Source of the DNA: Roseiarcus sp963835885
Lineage (GTDB): Bacteria; Pseudomonadota; Alphaproteobacteria; Rhizobiales; Beijerinckiaceae
DNA length: 64,000 bases
Direction: 5' to 3'
NCBI GenBank assembly: GCA_963835885.1
Contig: CAWIHF010000005.1
Coordinates: forward strand, 1 to 64,000
A program made the translations under genes and the position numbers. The notes beneath the pieces are model-generated. The model was not told the origin of the DNA. It ran no database searches and worked only from the letters and a program-made list of their open reading frames with translations. Positions 27,795-37,382 of the stretch are shown here, piece by piece (within the stretch, counting starts at the first letter, position 1; each line of letters starts with the position of its first letter).

Positions 27795-30609
27795 ATGCTC
27801 GGCGCCCTGAAGTTCGACTCTGTAATGAAGACGGTGTTTGGTTCGTCCAACGACCGTCGCCTCAAGAGCTATCGGCCGAAGGTCGCCGCCATCAATGCGC
27901 TCGAGCCCGAGTTCGGGGCGCTGAGCGATGAGCAGCTGAGGGCGAAGACCGAAGAATTTCGGGCTGAGCTGGCGGCCGGCAAGACGGTTGAAGACATTCT
28001 GGCGCCTGCCTTCGCAACCGTTCGCGAGGCGGCCAAGCGCACCCTCAAGCAACGCCATTTCGACGTCCAGTTGATCGGCGGTGTCGTGCTTCATGAAGGC
28101 GCTATCGCCGAGATGCGCACCGGCGAAGGAAAAACGCTGGTCGCCACGACGGCCGTCTATCTAAACGCCCTCGCCGGCGAGGGCGTCCACGTAGTCACTG
28201 TCAACGATTACCTCGCCAGCCGCGACGCTGAGTGGATGGGGCAGATCTACAAGTTCCTCGGCATGACGGTCGGCGTGATCGTGCATGGGCTGGACGACGA
28301 ACAGCGCCGACAGGCCTACGCCGCCGACGTCACCTACGGCACGAACAACGAGTTCGGATTCGACTACCTGCGCGACAACATGAAATATGACATGGCGCAG
28401 ATGGTCCAGCGCGGCCATGCCTTCGCCATTGTCGACGAAGTCGAACTCGATCCTGGTCGATGAGGCGCGCACCCCGCTGATCATCTCGGGGCCATCCGAG
28501 GACCGATCGGGACTTTATGCCGCTGTTGACACGATCATCCCGCAGCTCGCGCGAGAGGATTACGAACTCGACGAAAAACAGCGCACGGTCAATCTGACCG
28601 AAGCCGGCAACGAACACGCCGAGGAACTGTTGGTCGCAATCGGCGTGATGAAGGAAGGATCGCTTTACGAGGCGGGCAACGCGACGCTCGTCCATCACGT
28701 CAATCAGGCCTTGCGCGCGCACAAGCTTTTCCAGCGCGACAAGGACTATATCGTCCGCAATGGAGAAGTTGTCATCGTCGACGAGTTCACCGGACGCATG
28801 ATGCCCGGCCGGCGCTATTCGGAGGGTTTGCATCAGGCCCTCGAAGCGAAGGAAGGCGTCACGGTCCAGCCGGAAAACGTGACGCTCGCCTCGATCACGT
28901 TCCAGAATTACTTCCGTCTCTACAAGAAGCTTGCGGGCATGACCGGCACGGCGGCGACGGAGGCGGATGAATTCGCGGAAATCTACAAGCTGACCGTGGT
29001 CGAGATTCCGACCAATCAACCGATCGCACGTCTCGACGAGGATGACGAGGTCTATCGCACGACAGAAGAAAAGATGCGCGCGGTCGTACGGGAGATCGAG
29101 ACGGCGAACGCTAAGATGCAGCCGATGCTGGTGGGCACCACGTCGATCGAGAAGTCCGAGGCGCTAGGCGAAGTGTTCGAGCGGTACGGCTACAAGAAGA
29201 TCGACTTCAGCAAGCCCGATGCGCTGAAGGCGCTCTATGCTGCGGCGCACGCAGGCAAGCCGTCGAAGAACTTCGCCATCCTCAACGCGCGCTTCCATGA
29301 GCAGGAGGCCTTCATTGTCGCCGAGGCCGGCGTTCCGGGCGCAATCACCATCGCCACCAACATGGCCGGCCGAGGCACCGACATCCAACTCGGCGGCAAC
29401 GTCGAGATGCGGGTTAAGCAGGAAGTCGATCCCAACGCTTCAGAGGAAGAGCGCGCCGCCCAGGAGGCGGCGATCCGTGCGGAAGTCGCGGATTTCAGGC
29501 AGAAGGCGGTTGACGCCGGCGGGCTCTATATCGTCGGTACGGAACGCCATGAGAGCAGGCGCATCGACAATCAGCTGCGCGGCCGCTCGGGCCGCCAAGG
29601 CGACCCTGGCCGGTCGAAATTCTTCCTGTCGCTGCAGGACGACCTCATGCGCATTTTCGGCGCGGAGCGCATGGATGCGATGCTGAAGCGGCTGGGTCTA
29701 AAGGAGGACGAAGCGATCGTTCATCCCTGGATCAACAAGGCGTTGGAGAAGGCGCAGCAGAAAGTCGAGGCGCGCAACTTCGACATTCGCAAGAACATCC
29801 TCAAGTTCGACAACGTGATGAACGATCAGCGCAAGGTCATCTTCGAGGACCGGCGCAAGATGATGGCCTCCGAGTCGCTCGAGCCGACGATCGAGGACAT
29901 GCGGACAGGCGTCATCGACGACCTCGTCGCCAAGCACATCCCGCACGATGCATATCCGGAGGCCTGGGATATCTCAGGCTTGAAGCAGGAGGTTCTCAGT
30001 AAGCTCAACCTTGACCTGCCCGTCGACGGGTGGGCGAGAGAGGAAGGCATCGCCGAGGAGGAAGTCGCCGCCCGCCTCCACAAGGCCGCCGATGAGGCCT
30101 ACGCCGAGCGCGTCCAGCGGAACACCCCGGAAGCCATGCGCTACGTGGAGAAGCAAGTCATTCTGCAATCGCTCGATCACCTTTGGCGCGACCATCTGGT
30201 GACGCTTGACCATTTGCGGCAGGTGATCGGGTGGCGCGGTATGGCTCAGCGCGACCCGCTCAACGAATACAAGTCCGAGGCGTTCGAACTCTTCCAGCAG
30301 TTGATCGCGCAGTGGCATGAAGCGGTCATAACCCAAATGTCACGTGTCGAGGTACGCTTCCAGGAGCCGGAGCCGGAGCCGCCGCCGATGCAGTTCCAGC
30401 ATCTTGATCCGGCGACGGGGGAGAACGAGTACCCGTTCGGGGCGGTAAACGAGCCGGTCGCCGTCGGACTGGCGGCGGCGACGTCTGCGGTCGCCGTCGC
30501 CGAGCGCGATCCGAAGAACCCCGCAACTTGGGGACGGGTCGGCCGGAACGAGCCTTGCCCGTGCAGATCGGGCAAGAAGTTCAAGCACTGCCACGGCCAG
30601 GTCGCTTGA
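27795..30609 (+). CDS. secA: Preprotein translocase ATPase SecA (frame broken by one extra A)
   Basis: SecA drives unfolded preproteins through the SecYEG channel. The ATG at 27795 follows GGAAAGG. NBD1 has AIAEMRTGEGKTLVATTAVY (Walker A) and TYGTNNEFGFDYLRDNMKYD. At FAIVDEV an extra A in the AA at 28444-28445 breaks the frame. Without it the text reads SILVDEARTPLIISGPSED and continues through VVIVDEFTGRMMPGRRYSEG, GTERHESRRIDNQLRGRSGR and the helical scaffold to a zinc-binding tail, EPCPCRSGKKFKHCHG. The restored length is 937 residues, normal for alphaproteobacteria. SecA is essential and no other copy is visible, so an indel error is the best explanation. The stop overlaps the prmC start. 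Confidence 0.9.
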
Positions 30610-31484
30610 GCGAAAGGAACGCTTTCAGCGCGTCGACGACCCGCGGCGAAGCGTTCCGCCGGCTGGTCGAGGTTTTCCGGAACTTGGATTTCGAAGAGCC
30701 GGCGCGCGAAGCTCGCCTGACGCTTTGTGCGGCCTGCGCACTTCCGCCGGCGGCTGTCATCGCCGCTCCCGATGAACCTCTCGGCCCCGCGGCGCTGCGA
30801 CTGGGCGAATTCGCCGTCCGACGGGCGGGCAGAGAGCCGCTTTCAAAAATCGTCGGCGGGCGCGAGTTCTGGGGCCTTCCGCTCTTCATATCGTCCACCG
30901 TGCTTGATCCGCGCCCCGAATCGGAAACGATCGTCGAGGCGGCCGTCGCGCTATTCGTCAACCGGCGCGGCGAACCCTTGCGCATCCTCGACCTCGGAGT
31001 TGGCTCCGGCGCGCTCCTTTGTGCGCTGCTCCGCGAGTTCCCCGCAGCGGAGGGGCTCGGCGTCGACCGGTCGGTCGATGCGGCGAAGATCGCCCGATCA
31101 AATTTGGAGGCTTGCGGCCTCACCGAGCGCGCCAACGTTCGCCTCGGCCATTGGACCGAGGGTCTCGACGGGCCGTTCGACCTGATCATATCGAATCCGC
31201 CCTATATCCCAAGCGTCGATATCGCGGGTCTTCCTCGGGAAGTGCGCGATTTCGACCCGCGACTTGCGCTCGATGGCGGGGCGGACGGACTGGAAGCCTT
31301 CCGAGCGATCATTCCGGCCTCGTCCCGACTCATCTCGCCAAACGGCCGCCTTCTCGTCGAAGTCGGCGCAGATCAGGCATGCTCGGTCCTTGCAATTGCG
31401 GCCGAAGCAGGCTTTCTCGACCTCGCAACATGGCGGGACCTCGCCGGCGTCGAACGTGTCGTAGCGGCGCGGCCCCCGCAGTGA
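30606..31484 (+). CDS. prmC: Release factor glutamine methyltransferase PrmC/HemK-type
   Basis: PrmC methylates the Gln of the GGQ motif in peptide release factors. The frame has no ATG; a TTG at 30606 overlaps the secA stop (TTGA) and gives about 292 residues, the usual size. The N-terminal helical domain includes RLVEVFRNLDFEEPAREARL. The methyltransferase domain has REPLSKIVGGREFWGLPLFI, DPRPESETIVEAAV, LRILDLGVGSGALLCALL (SAM) and LIISNPPYIPSVDIAGL, where NPPY is the catalytic motif. Coupled translation with secA is likely. A methyltransferase of another substrate cannot be fully excluded, but the motifs are those of PrmC. Confidence 0.85.
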   Translation: MSERNAFSASTTRGEAFRRLVEVFRNLDFEEPAREARLTLCAACALPPAAVIAAPDEPLGPAALRLGEFAVRRAGREPLSKIVGGREFWGLPLFISSTVLDPRPESETIVEAAVALFVNRRGEPLRILDLGVGSGALLCALLREFPAAEGLGVDRSVDAAKIARSNLEACGLTERANVRLGHWTEGLDGPFDLIISNPPYIPSVDIAGLPREVRDFDPRLALDGGADGLEAFRAIIPASSRLISPNGRLLVEVGADQACSVLAIAAEAGFLDLATWRDLAGVERVVAARPPQ

Positions 31485-31496
31485 TCACTTCCTGGG

Positions 31497-31931
31497 GTGT
31501 CAATCGCGATGAACGCGCCGCCGTCTGTTAAACTGGAGCCGCGCGGCGAACTGACCGTCCGCCTGATCGCAATGCCGAGCGACACGAACGCCAATGGCGA
31601 CATCTTCGGCGGCTGGGTGTTGAGCCAGATGGATCAGGCTGGCGGAATTGCAGCCGTTGAAAAGGCGCAAGGACGCGTCGTCACGGTCGCCATCGAGGCA
31701 ATGACCTTCATTCGTCCGGTAAAAGTCGGCGACGTGTTGTGCGTTTACGCGGCCGTCGATTACATCGGGCGCACCTCGCTGAAGGTCCATATCGAGGCGT
31801 GGGCGCAACGCTTCCGCACGCACAATCGGGAGAAGGTAACGGATGCGACCTTCACCTTCGTAGCTGTCGACGATTTGGGGCGGCCGAGGCCAGTGACCGC
31901 AATGCACAGGACCTCTAATTCCAATGGTTAA
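31497..31931 (+). CDS. Acyl-CoA thioesterase, hotdog fold (YciA-like)
   Basis: The 144-residue single hotdog protein matches YciA-type thioesterases, which hydrolyse acyl-CoAs as hexamers. Visible are LIAMPSDTNANGDIFGGWVL, where the DxNxxGDIFGGW motif carries the catalytic Asp and central helix, and MTFIRPVKVGDVLCVYAAVD and SLKVHIEAW. The GTG at 31497 and an in-frame ATG at 31509 are both possible starts. It follows prmC after 12 bases and may share its transcript. Its stop overlaps the convergent tadC stop by 17 bases. Confidence 0.88.
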   Translation: MSIAMNAPPSVKLEPRGELTVRLIAMPSDTNANGDIFGGWVLSQMDQAGGIAAVEKAQGRVVTVAIEAMTFIRPVKVGDVLCVYAAVDYIGRTSLKVHIEAWAQRFRTHNREKVTDATFTFVAVDDLGRPRPVTAMHRTSNSNG

Positions 31932-32892
31932 TCTGGATGGCTGCCGGAGTCAGAATCGCGGCGAAAAGTCCGGGCAGGAAGAATAGGATCATCGGCACCG
32001 TCAGAGTGGGGGGCAGAGCAGCAGCCTTCTTTTCGGCCGCGTTCATGCGCTGATCGCGGCTCTCCTGGGCGAGGACCCGTAACGCTGCGCCAAGCGGAGT
32101 CCCGTAGCGCTCGGACTGCGAGAGCACGGTGATCATCGAGCGAATGGATTCGAGGCCGGTCCGGGCGCCGAGATTTTCAAAAGCGGTCCGCCGCTCCTCG
32201 AGAAACGACAGCTCTGCGGCCAGCAGCGCCATTTCCTCAGCCATGGCAATGCTTTCGACGCCGATTTCCTGACTGACCTTGCGCACAGCGAGTTCGATTG
32301 ACATGCCGGACTCGACGCAGATCAGCAGAAGGTCGAGGGTATTCGGATACGCCCGCTCCAGTTCCTTGCTTCTTTTGGCGATCGTGTTGCGGAGAAATAG
32401 CTCCGGCGCTTTGATGCCAGCGTAAGCGGCCGCGATGGCGGCTCCGATCTTGACGATCAAAGGTCGATCCCAATGGATGATCAAAATGGAATAGACCGCC
32501 GCGATCAGAAAAAAGGCGATCGGAGCGATCAAACGGAACGCCAGGAAGACGTATTCAGCGCCGGCTCCGCGGTACCCGGCCATGGCCAGTTGAGTCTTCG
32601 CCTTCTCGGTGCTTAGCCAGCTCGTGAGACTAAGCGTTTCGACAAGCTGTTTGACCACGCCGCTCGGCTTCGCCCGCAACGTCGACTTTGTCTGCGCCGC
32701 GCGCAGCCTTTCGCGCTCCCGGGCGCGAATGCGCTCGCGCTCGGTGCTGACGGCCTTGATCCGACGGGAAAGCGCATCGCCTTGCAGCCAAGGCGACGCA
32801 ACCGCAAAAACTGTCGCGGCCGACCCGGCGGCCGCGAGCAGAAAAGCCAGGGTGCGCGGGTCCGCTAGTCTGGACTCGAAGAGATCCCACAA
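31915..32892 (-). CDS. tadC: Type II/IV secretion-type inner membrane protein TadC
   Basis: TadC and TadB form the inner-membrane platform of the Tad pilus (Flp) machine. The TTG at 32892 follows GAGAGGAG and gives 325 residues; the longer frame to 33006 is read out of the tadB coding region. It has an N-terminal membrane helix, a cytoplasmic charged stretch (STERERIRARERERLRAA), and the T2SSF domain with PNTLDLLLICVESGMSIELA and SQSERYGTPLGAALRVLAQE. Two C-terminal helices end LTPAAIQINHWN. It is the last gene of the cluster; no tadD is present downstream. Confidence 0.88.
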   Translation of the reverse strand: MWDLFESRLADPRTLAFLLAAAGSAATVFAVASPWLQGDALSRRIKAVSTERERIRARERERLRAAQTKSTLRAKPSGVVKQLVETLSLTSWLSTEKAKTQLAMAGYRGAGAEYVFLAFRLIAPIAFFLIAAVYSILIIHWDRPLIVKIGAAIAAAYAGIKAPELFLRNTIAKRSKELERAYPNTLDLLLICVESGMSIELAVRKVSQEIGVESIAMAEEMALLAAELSFLEERRTAFENLGARTGLESIRSMITVLSQSERYGTPLGAALRVLAQESRDQRMNAAEKKAAALPPTLTVPMILFFLPGLFAAILTPAAIQINHWN

Positions 32893-32906
32893 GGCGGCGG
32901 CTCCTC

Positions 32907-33866
32907 TCAGATGTCGAAAGCAACCATCTTTTTCATCATCGCGACGCCGACAGCCATCCAGCAGATTGCGATACCAGCAATCAGTCGTCCGTGAGTCGTC
33001 ATCCACAGCAGTGATACGTAAGTAGGCGAGGACACGTATAAGGCCCCCACCACCAGGAACGGCACCACGCCGATGATGACGGCAGAGGCTTTCGCCTCCA
33101 TCGACATGGCGGCGATCTTTCCCTTCATTTTCTTTCGCTCCCGCAGGACGCGCGAAAGGTTGCCGATCGCCTCCGAAAGATTGCCTCCCGCCTGTCCCTG
33201 GATTGAGATCACGATCGAGAAGAAGTTCGTCTCGGCGACTGGAATCCGCTGCGCCATCCGCTCGACGGCCTCGGGGAGCGTCAGTCCGAGCGATAGGGAC
33301 TCCACAATCTTCACGAACTCGGATTTGACCGGTTCGACACTCTCGGTTGCGGCAATGCGGATCGTGTCGCCGAGCGGGAGGCCGGACTTGATGCCGCGGA
33401 CGATGATGTCGATCGCGTTGGGGAAATTGGCGATGAATTTGGCGAGCCGTCGCCGGCGGAGCCGTTCAAGCAGGAGGCGCGGCAAGCCAGCAGCGCCGAT
33501 CAGGACGACCATCGCCGCAAGCAGGGCATTCCTCGATTCGATCCAGGTGGCTGCGCCGAGCAGGAGGCCGAACACGACGCAGACCGCGACGAATCGTCCG
33601 CGGCTCATCGAAAGGCCAGCCTGTTCGATCTTGGCCTGCAGATTGCGCCGCCTTCGATTCGCTCTCTCGAGGTCTCGTAGGCCCTCGGCGATCTGCTTCT
33701 TTCGCGTTGCTCTGTCGTCTTTGGCGGAGACGGCGGTTGTTCTCGCCGTCGCCCGTCCGACTGCCGCCCGCCGCTTGTTCGCACGCGAATCCCCGCCGAC
33801 CAGGAGAAACGCCAGACCGCCAAGCCCGAGCGCCAAAGAGCCTGCGACCACCATCGGGTTGATCAT
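32907..33866 (-). CDS. tadB: Tad pilus inner membrane platform protein TadB
   Basis: The 319-residue protein has one N-terminal membrane helix (VAGSLALGLGGLAFLLVGG), a basic linker, a pair of helices around VCVVFGLLLGAATW, the T2SSF domain (NFPNAIDIIVRGIKSGLPLG; FFSIVISIQGQAGGNLSEAI) and two C-terminal helices. This is the standard TadB layout. It lies 26 bases after cpaF and 14 bases before tadC in one minus-strand operon. With TadC it couples the TadA/CpaF ATPase to pilin assembly. Confidence 0.92.
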   Translation of the reverse strand: MINPMVVAGSLALGLGGLAFLLVGGDSRANKRRAAVGRATARTTAVSAKDDRATRKKQIAEGLRDLERANRRRRNLQAKIEQAGLSMSRGRFVAVCVVFGLLLGAATWIESRNALLAAMVVLIGAAGLPRLLLERLRRRRLAKFIANFPNAIDIIVRGIKSGLPLGDTIRIAATESVEPVKSEFVKIVESLSLGLTLPEAVERMAQRIPVAETNFFSIVISIQGQAGGNLSEAIGNLSRVLRERKKMKGKIAAMSMEAKASAVIIGVVPFLVVGALYVSSPTYVSLLWMTTHGRLIAGIAICWMAVGVAMMKKMVAFDI

Positions 33867-33892
33867 GCCGATTCGGGCCCCTTCCCGTAACG

Positions 33893-35305
33893 TCAGCGCG
33901 CTTCGCCAACTTCGGACGCATCCAAAGCCGCCGCGAGACGCTTTTCCTCTCCAAAAACGCGCGCCCGCTCCCAGAACCGCGGTCGGCCGATTCCAGTTGA
34001 GCGATGCTGGCCTTTCAGCCTTCCTTGCGCGTCTTCTCCGAGGATGTCGTAGACGAGAAGATCCTGGGTAATGATCACATCGCCTTCCATCCCCACGATT
34101 TCTGTGATGTGGGTGATCCGTCGCGATCCGTCGCGCAGGCGAGCCGCTTGTATAATTACATCGATCGACGAGGAGATCATTTCGCGTATCGTCTTGGTCG
34201 GCAATGCGTAGCCGCCCATGGTGATCATGGACTCCATTCGGCTGAGGGCCTCACGCGGCGAATTCGCATGCAAAGTGCCCATGGAGCCGTCGTGGCCGGT
34301 GTTCATCGCCTGGAGCAGGTCGAACGCCTCGGGGCCGCGCACTTCACCGACGATAATCCGCTCGGGACGCATGCGCAGGCAGTTCCTGACAAGGTCGCGC
34401 ATCGTGATCTGACCGACGCCCTCAAGATTGGGCGGCCGGGTCTCGAGCCTCACCACATGAGGTTGCTGAAGCTGCAGTTCCGCAGCGTCCTCGCATGTGA
34501 TGACACGCTCGTCGATGTCGATGAAATTCGTCAGGCAGTTCAGAAGGGTGGTCTTGCCGGAACCTGTTCCGCCCGAAATGATGACATTGCACCGCACCCG
34601 GCCGATGATCTTCAGAATCTCGGCCCCGGCAGGGGACATTGCGCCGAACCGGACGAGCTGGTCCAGCGTCAGCTTGTCCTTCTTGAATTTTCGAATGGTA
34701 AGCGCCACTCCGTCGATGGCCAGAGGCGGCGCGATGACGTTGACGCGGGACCCGTCGAGGAGGCGCGCGTCGCAGATCGGCGAGGCTTCGTCCACCCGCC
34801 TTCCGACTTGGCTGACGATACGCTGGCAGATGTTCATCAGCTGCGAATTGTCGCGAAAGCGGACGTTGGTGAGCTGGATCTTGCCGGCGACCTCGATAAA
34901 GCATCGCGTCGGGCCATTGACCATGATGTCGGCGATGTCGTCACGTGCGAGCAGGGGCTCGAGCGGGCCAAATCCAAGAACGTCGTTGCAAATATCGTCG
35001 AGCAGATCTTCCTGTTCGGCGATGGACAGCACGAGATTCTTGATCGTCACGATCTCGTGCACGATGTCGCGAATCTCCTCGCGCGCCGCTTCGGTATCAA
35101 GCTTGGAGAGCGCGGCGAGGTCAATTGCTTCGATCAAAGCGCTGAAGATGAGCGCCTTCGTCTGATAATAGGCGTCGGACCTCCGTTCGGTCGACGCACT
35201 CGCATGGGTCTGTGGCTTGGCTGACTCCGCGGCGGCGCTGGCGATCACGACGCCCGCGGGAAGTTCCGGAGCACCAGGGGTCGGATTTCCGCGCTTGCCG
35301 AACAT
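33893..35305 (-). CDS. cpaF: Tad pilus assembly ATPase CpaF/TadA
   Basis: This hexameric ATPase powers pilus extension and retraction. The 470-residue protein begins with a variable low-complexity N-terminus, then the N-terminal domain (DDICNDVLGFGPLEPLLARD; DIMVNGPTRCFIEVAGKI). The ATPase core has Walker A GGTGSGKTT at 244-252, an Asp/His box region with ERVITCEDAAELQLQQPHVV, and Walker B near RPERIIVGEVRGPEAFDLL. It ends near the RFWERARVFGEEKRLAAA region. It lies downstream of cpaE and upstream of tadB on the minus strand. Confidence 0.94.
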   Translation of the reverse strand: MFGKRGNPTPGAPELPAGVVIASAAAESAKPQTHASASTERRSDAYYQTKALIFSALIEAIDLAALSKLDTEAAREEIRDIVHEIVTIKNLVLSIAEQEDLLDDICNDVLGFGPLEPLLARDDIADIMVNGPTRCFIEVAGKIQLTNVRFRDNSQLMNICQRIVSQVGRRVDEASPICDARLLDGSRVNVIAPPLAIDGVALTIRKFKKDKLTLDQLVRFGAMSPAGAEILKIIGRVRCNVIISGGTGSGKTTLLNCLTNFIDIDERVITCEDAAELQLQQPHVVRLETRPPNLEGVGQITMRDLVRNCLRMRPERIIVGEVRGPEAFDLLQAMNTGHDGSMGTLHANSPREALSRMESMITMGGYALPTKTIREMISSSIDVIIQAARLRDGSRRITHITEIVGMEGDVIITQDLLVYDILGEDAQGRLKGQHRSTGIGRPRFWERARVFGEEKRLAAALDASEVGEAR

Positions 35306-35359
35306 CTCGAACTTCCTTCAGACCTGCGCGCGCCGAGAGGCGGGACGAGCCAATTCCTC

Positions 35360-36619
35360 TTAGGCGTGCATGCGCTGAAATCTTCCGACAAGCGGATTGA
35401 AGAAACCTTTCCTGGACTTTGCCCGTTCCCGGTGTCCCGCGACGGCTGAAGCGAGGTCGACGAAAATCTGCGCTGTCTTTCCCTTCGGCTCGATTTCGAC
35501 AATCATCTGGCCGTTGTTGGCCGCCGACCCGAACAATTTCGCATCGTGCGGGATGACGCCGATCGGGGCGACCTCCACCGACTTGGCGAATTCGGCCGTG
35601 GCGATTTCCGGCCGCTTCAACATCCCCACGGCGTTTAGGACGAGCCGCGGCGGATGGTCATGTGGTCGCGCGCCCTTGAGGAAGTCGATCAGATTTTTCG
35701 CGTTACGCAGATTGGCGAGATCCGGATTGGCCACCACCACCACCTCGTCCGCGGCGACGAGGGTGCGTCGGGCCCATCCGCTCCAGATATGCGGGATGTC
35801 GAGCACGGTCCACGGCGCTGCTGCGCGCATGGCGTCGAGCAGCGTATCGAACGAGGTTTCGGAAAAATCCAGGATACGGTCGAGGGTCGCCGGCGCCGCG
35901 AGCAGACTGAGGCGATCGCCGCACTTGGACAGCACCCGGTCGACGAGCATGGCATCTACTCGTTCAGGGTCAAATACTGCATCGGCGACGCCTTGCGGCG
36001 GGTCCTGATTGTAATTGAGAGCAGCTGTTCCGAAGGCCAGATCGAGATCGGCGATGATCGTGGCCATCTCAGTGATCGAGCCAAGAGACCACGCCAGATT
36101 GTGGGCAATCGTCGACGCGCCGACGCCTCCCTTCGCGCCCACCACTCCGATTAGTCGACCGAGGGGTTTGGCGCCCGGCGAACGGAAGAGTTGAGAAATT
36201 GCGCGGAGGAAGTCGATAACCTCGAACGGCGCCACAAGATATTCGTTGACGCCGCGGGCCACGAGCTGACGATAGAGAACGATGTCGTTCGTTCTGCCGA
36301 GAACCACAACCTTGGTCCCGGCATCGCAGAGATGTGCGAGTTCGTCGAGGCGCTCGATCAGATTGCCTCCGTCAGAAGGCGCTTCCAGGACGATGACGTT
36401 CGGCGTCGGCGCATTTCGATAGGCTTCGATCGCCGCCGAGGCGCCTCCCATGTTCTGCTTGACCTGCGCCTTGGCCATCCTTCGATCCGCGGCTGCCGCG
36501 CCGATGAAGGCCGCGACCTCGGCCGTCTCGCAAAAAGCCTGAATCGAGATGCGCGGCACCGGGTCGATCCGATGAACTGCATGACTTGCGGCGTCCTCAC
36601 GAACTCCGGCGGCGGTCAT
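35360..36619 (-). CDS. cpaE: Tad pilus ParA/MinD-like localisation ATPase CpaE
   Basis: CpaE (TadZ) places the Tad machine at the cell pole. The start is the ATG at 36619, which overlaps the cpaD stop (ATGA) and follows GGGAG; the frame to 36868 adds only cpaD antiframe. The 419 residues comprise a receiver-like N-terminal domain (TPNVIVLEAPSDGGNLIERL, YRQLVARGVNEYLVAPFEV) and a ParA-type ATPase with a deviant Walker A (GVVGAKGGVGASTIAHNLAW), ATIIADLDLAFGTAALNY and DEVVVVANPDLANLRNAKN. The C-terminus resembles other CpaE proteins. Confidence 0.92.
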   Translation of the reverse strand: MTAAGVREDAASHAVHRIDPVPRISIQAFCETAEVAAFIGAAAADRRMAKAQVKQNMGGASAAIEAYRNAPTPNVIVLEAPSDGGNLIERLDELAHLCDAGTKVVVLGRTNDIVLYRQLVARGVNEYLVAPFEVIDFLRAISQLFRSPGAKPLGRLIGVVGAKGGVGASTIAHNLAWSLGSITEMATIIADLDLAFGTAALNYNQDPPQGVADAVFDPERVDAMLVDRVLSKCGDRLSLLAAPATLDRILDFSETSFDTLLDAMRAAAPWTVLDIPHIWSGWARRTLVAADEVVVVANPDLANLRNAKNLIDFLKGARPHDHPPRLVLNAVGMLKRPEIATAEFAKSVEVAPIGVIPHDAKLFGSAANNGQMIVEIEPKGKTAQIFVDLASAVAGHRERAKSRKGFFNPLVGRFQRMHA

Positions 36620-37368
36620 GGGTTGCTCCCGCCAATGGGCGTGATATTCGTGGACCACGACGTCACTGGATCCTGCCCTTTGCGGACATCCTGGATCGCC
36701 CGTGTGCGCATGGCGACGTCGGACGGGCCCAGAGTTCGCGGCTGGACGAAGTCGCGCGGATCGTCGACCTGGGCGGCGACGACGGACTGGGTCGCGCATC
36801 CGAAATTGGCGTAGGGCTCGTTCTTCCACCCCTCCAGAGATGATCCGGATGCGAGGTCCTCCGGCCACAATCCACAGGGTGTCCTGACCTCTGCTTTGAG
36901 GCCCATGAAGGCCACTCGTATCGGCGCTACGCGGTCGGGTTCAAATGGGACGTAGGATTCCGCGCTGATCGCGACGCGCAGACCTGCGTTTCGGAAGACC
37001 CTGCGGATTTCGTTCACGGCCCTTGCGTCCGAGCCGGTGCGGGGGGTCAGGATCACGACCTCGCCCGAGCCGAACTCACGGTATCGTTCGGCAAAAGACC
37101 GCAGATTCGCGACCGTGCGGCCGTCGAGCGCTCCGCCGGTAGGATAGACATCCATGCGCGTTGGCGCCGAGGCGAGGACGATCGGATGGCGCGCTTGGAA
37201 ATCGCCCGGGAAGGCGGGGTCGGATGAAGCATAGTCAGTCATGCAGCCCGACTGTAGGCAGGAGACCGCCGCCAGAAAGCTGAGGGCGGCGCTGCGCCTC
37301 GCGAGCGCGTTCGCCCAAGCGGAAGGAATGGCCGCGCGAGCCGGCCTGAGATGTCCGATGCTGGTCAT
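36616..37368 (-). CDS. cpaD: Tad pilus lipoprotein CpaD
   Basis: CpaD is an outer-membrane lipoprotein that helps the CpaC secretin. The 250-residue protein has a basic N-terminus, a hydrophobic core and a lipobox LQSGC with the lipidated Cys at about 42. The periplasmic domain includes YPTGGALDGRTVANLRSFAE and FGCATQSVVAAQVDDPRDFV, the latter being a hallmark of CpaD. It lies 14 bases after cpaC and overlaps cpaE by four bases. Confidence 0.9.
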   Translation of the reverse strand: MTSIGHLRPARAAIPSAWANALARRSAALSFLAAVSCLQSGCMTDYASSDPAFPGDFQARHPIVLASAPTRMDVYPTGGALDGRTVANLRSFAERYREFGSGEVVILTPRTGSDARAVNEIRRVFRNAGLRVAISAESYVPFEPDRVAPIRVAFMGLKAEVRTPCGLWPEDLASGSSLEGWKNEPYANFGCATQSVVAAQVDDPRDFVQPRTLGPSDVAMRTRAIQDVRKGQDPVTSWSTNITPIGGSNP

Positions 37369-37382
37369 GGCTTTGCTCGCAT

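Noticed and set aside
34004..35224. 406-codon plus-strand frame opposite cpaF
   Set aside because: It is antisense to a clear ATPase gene and has no start signal or motif.
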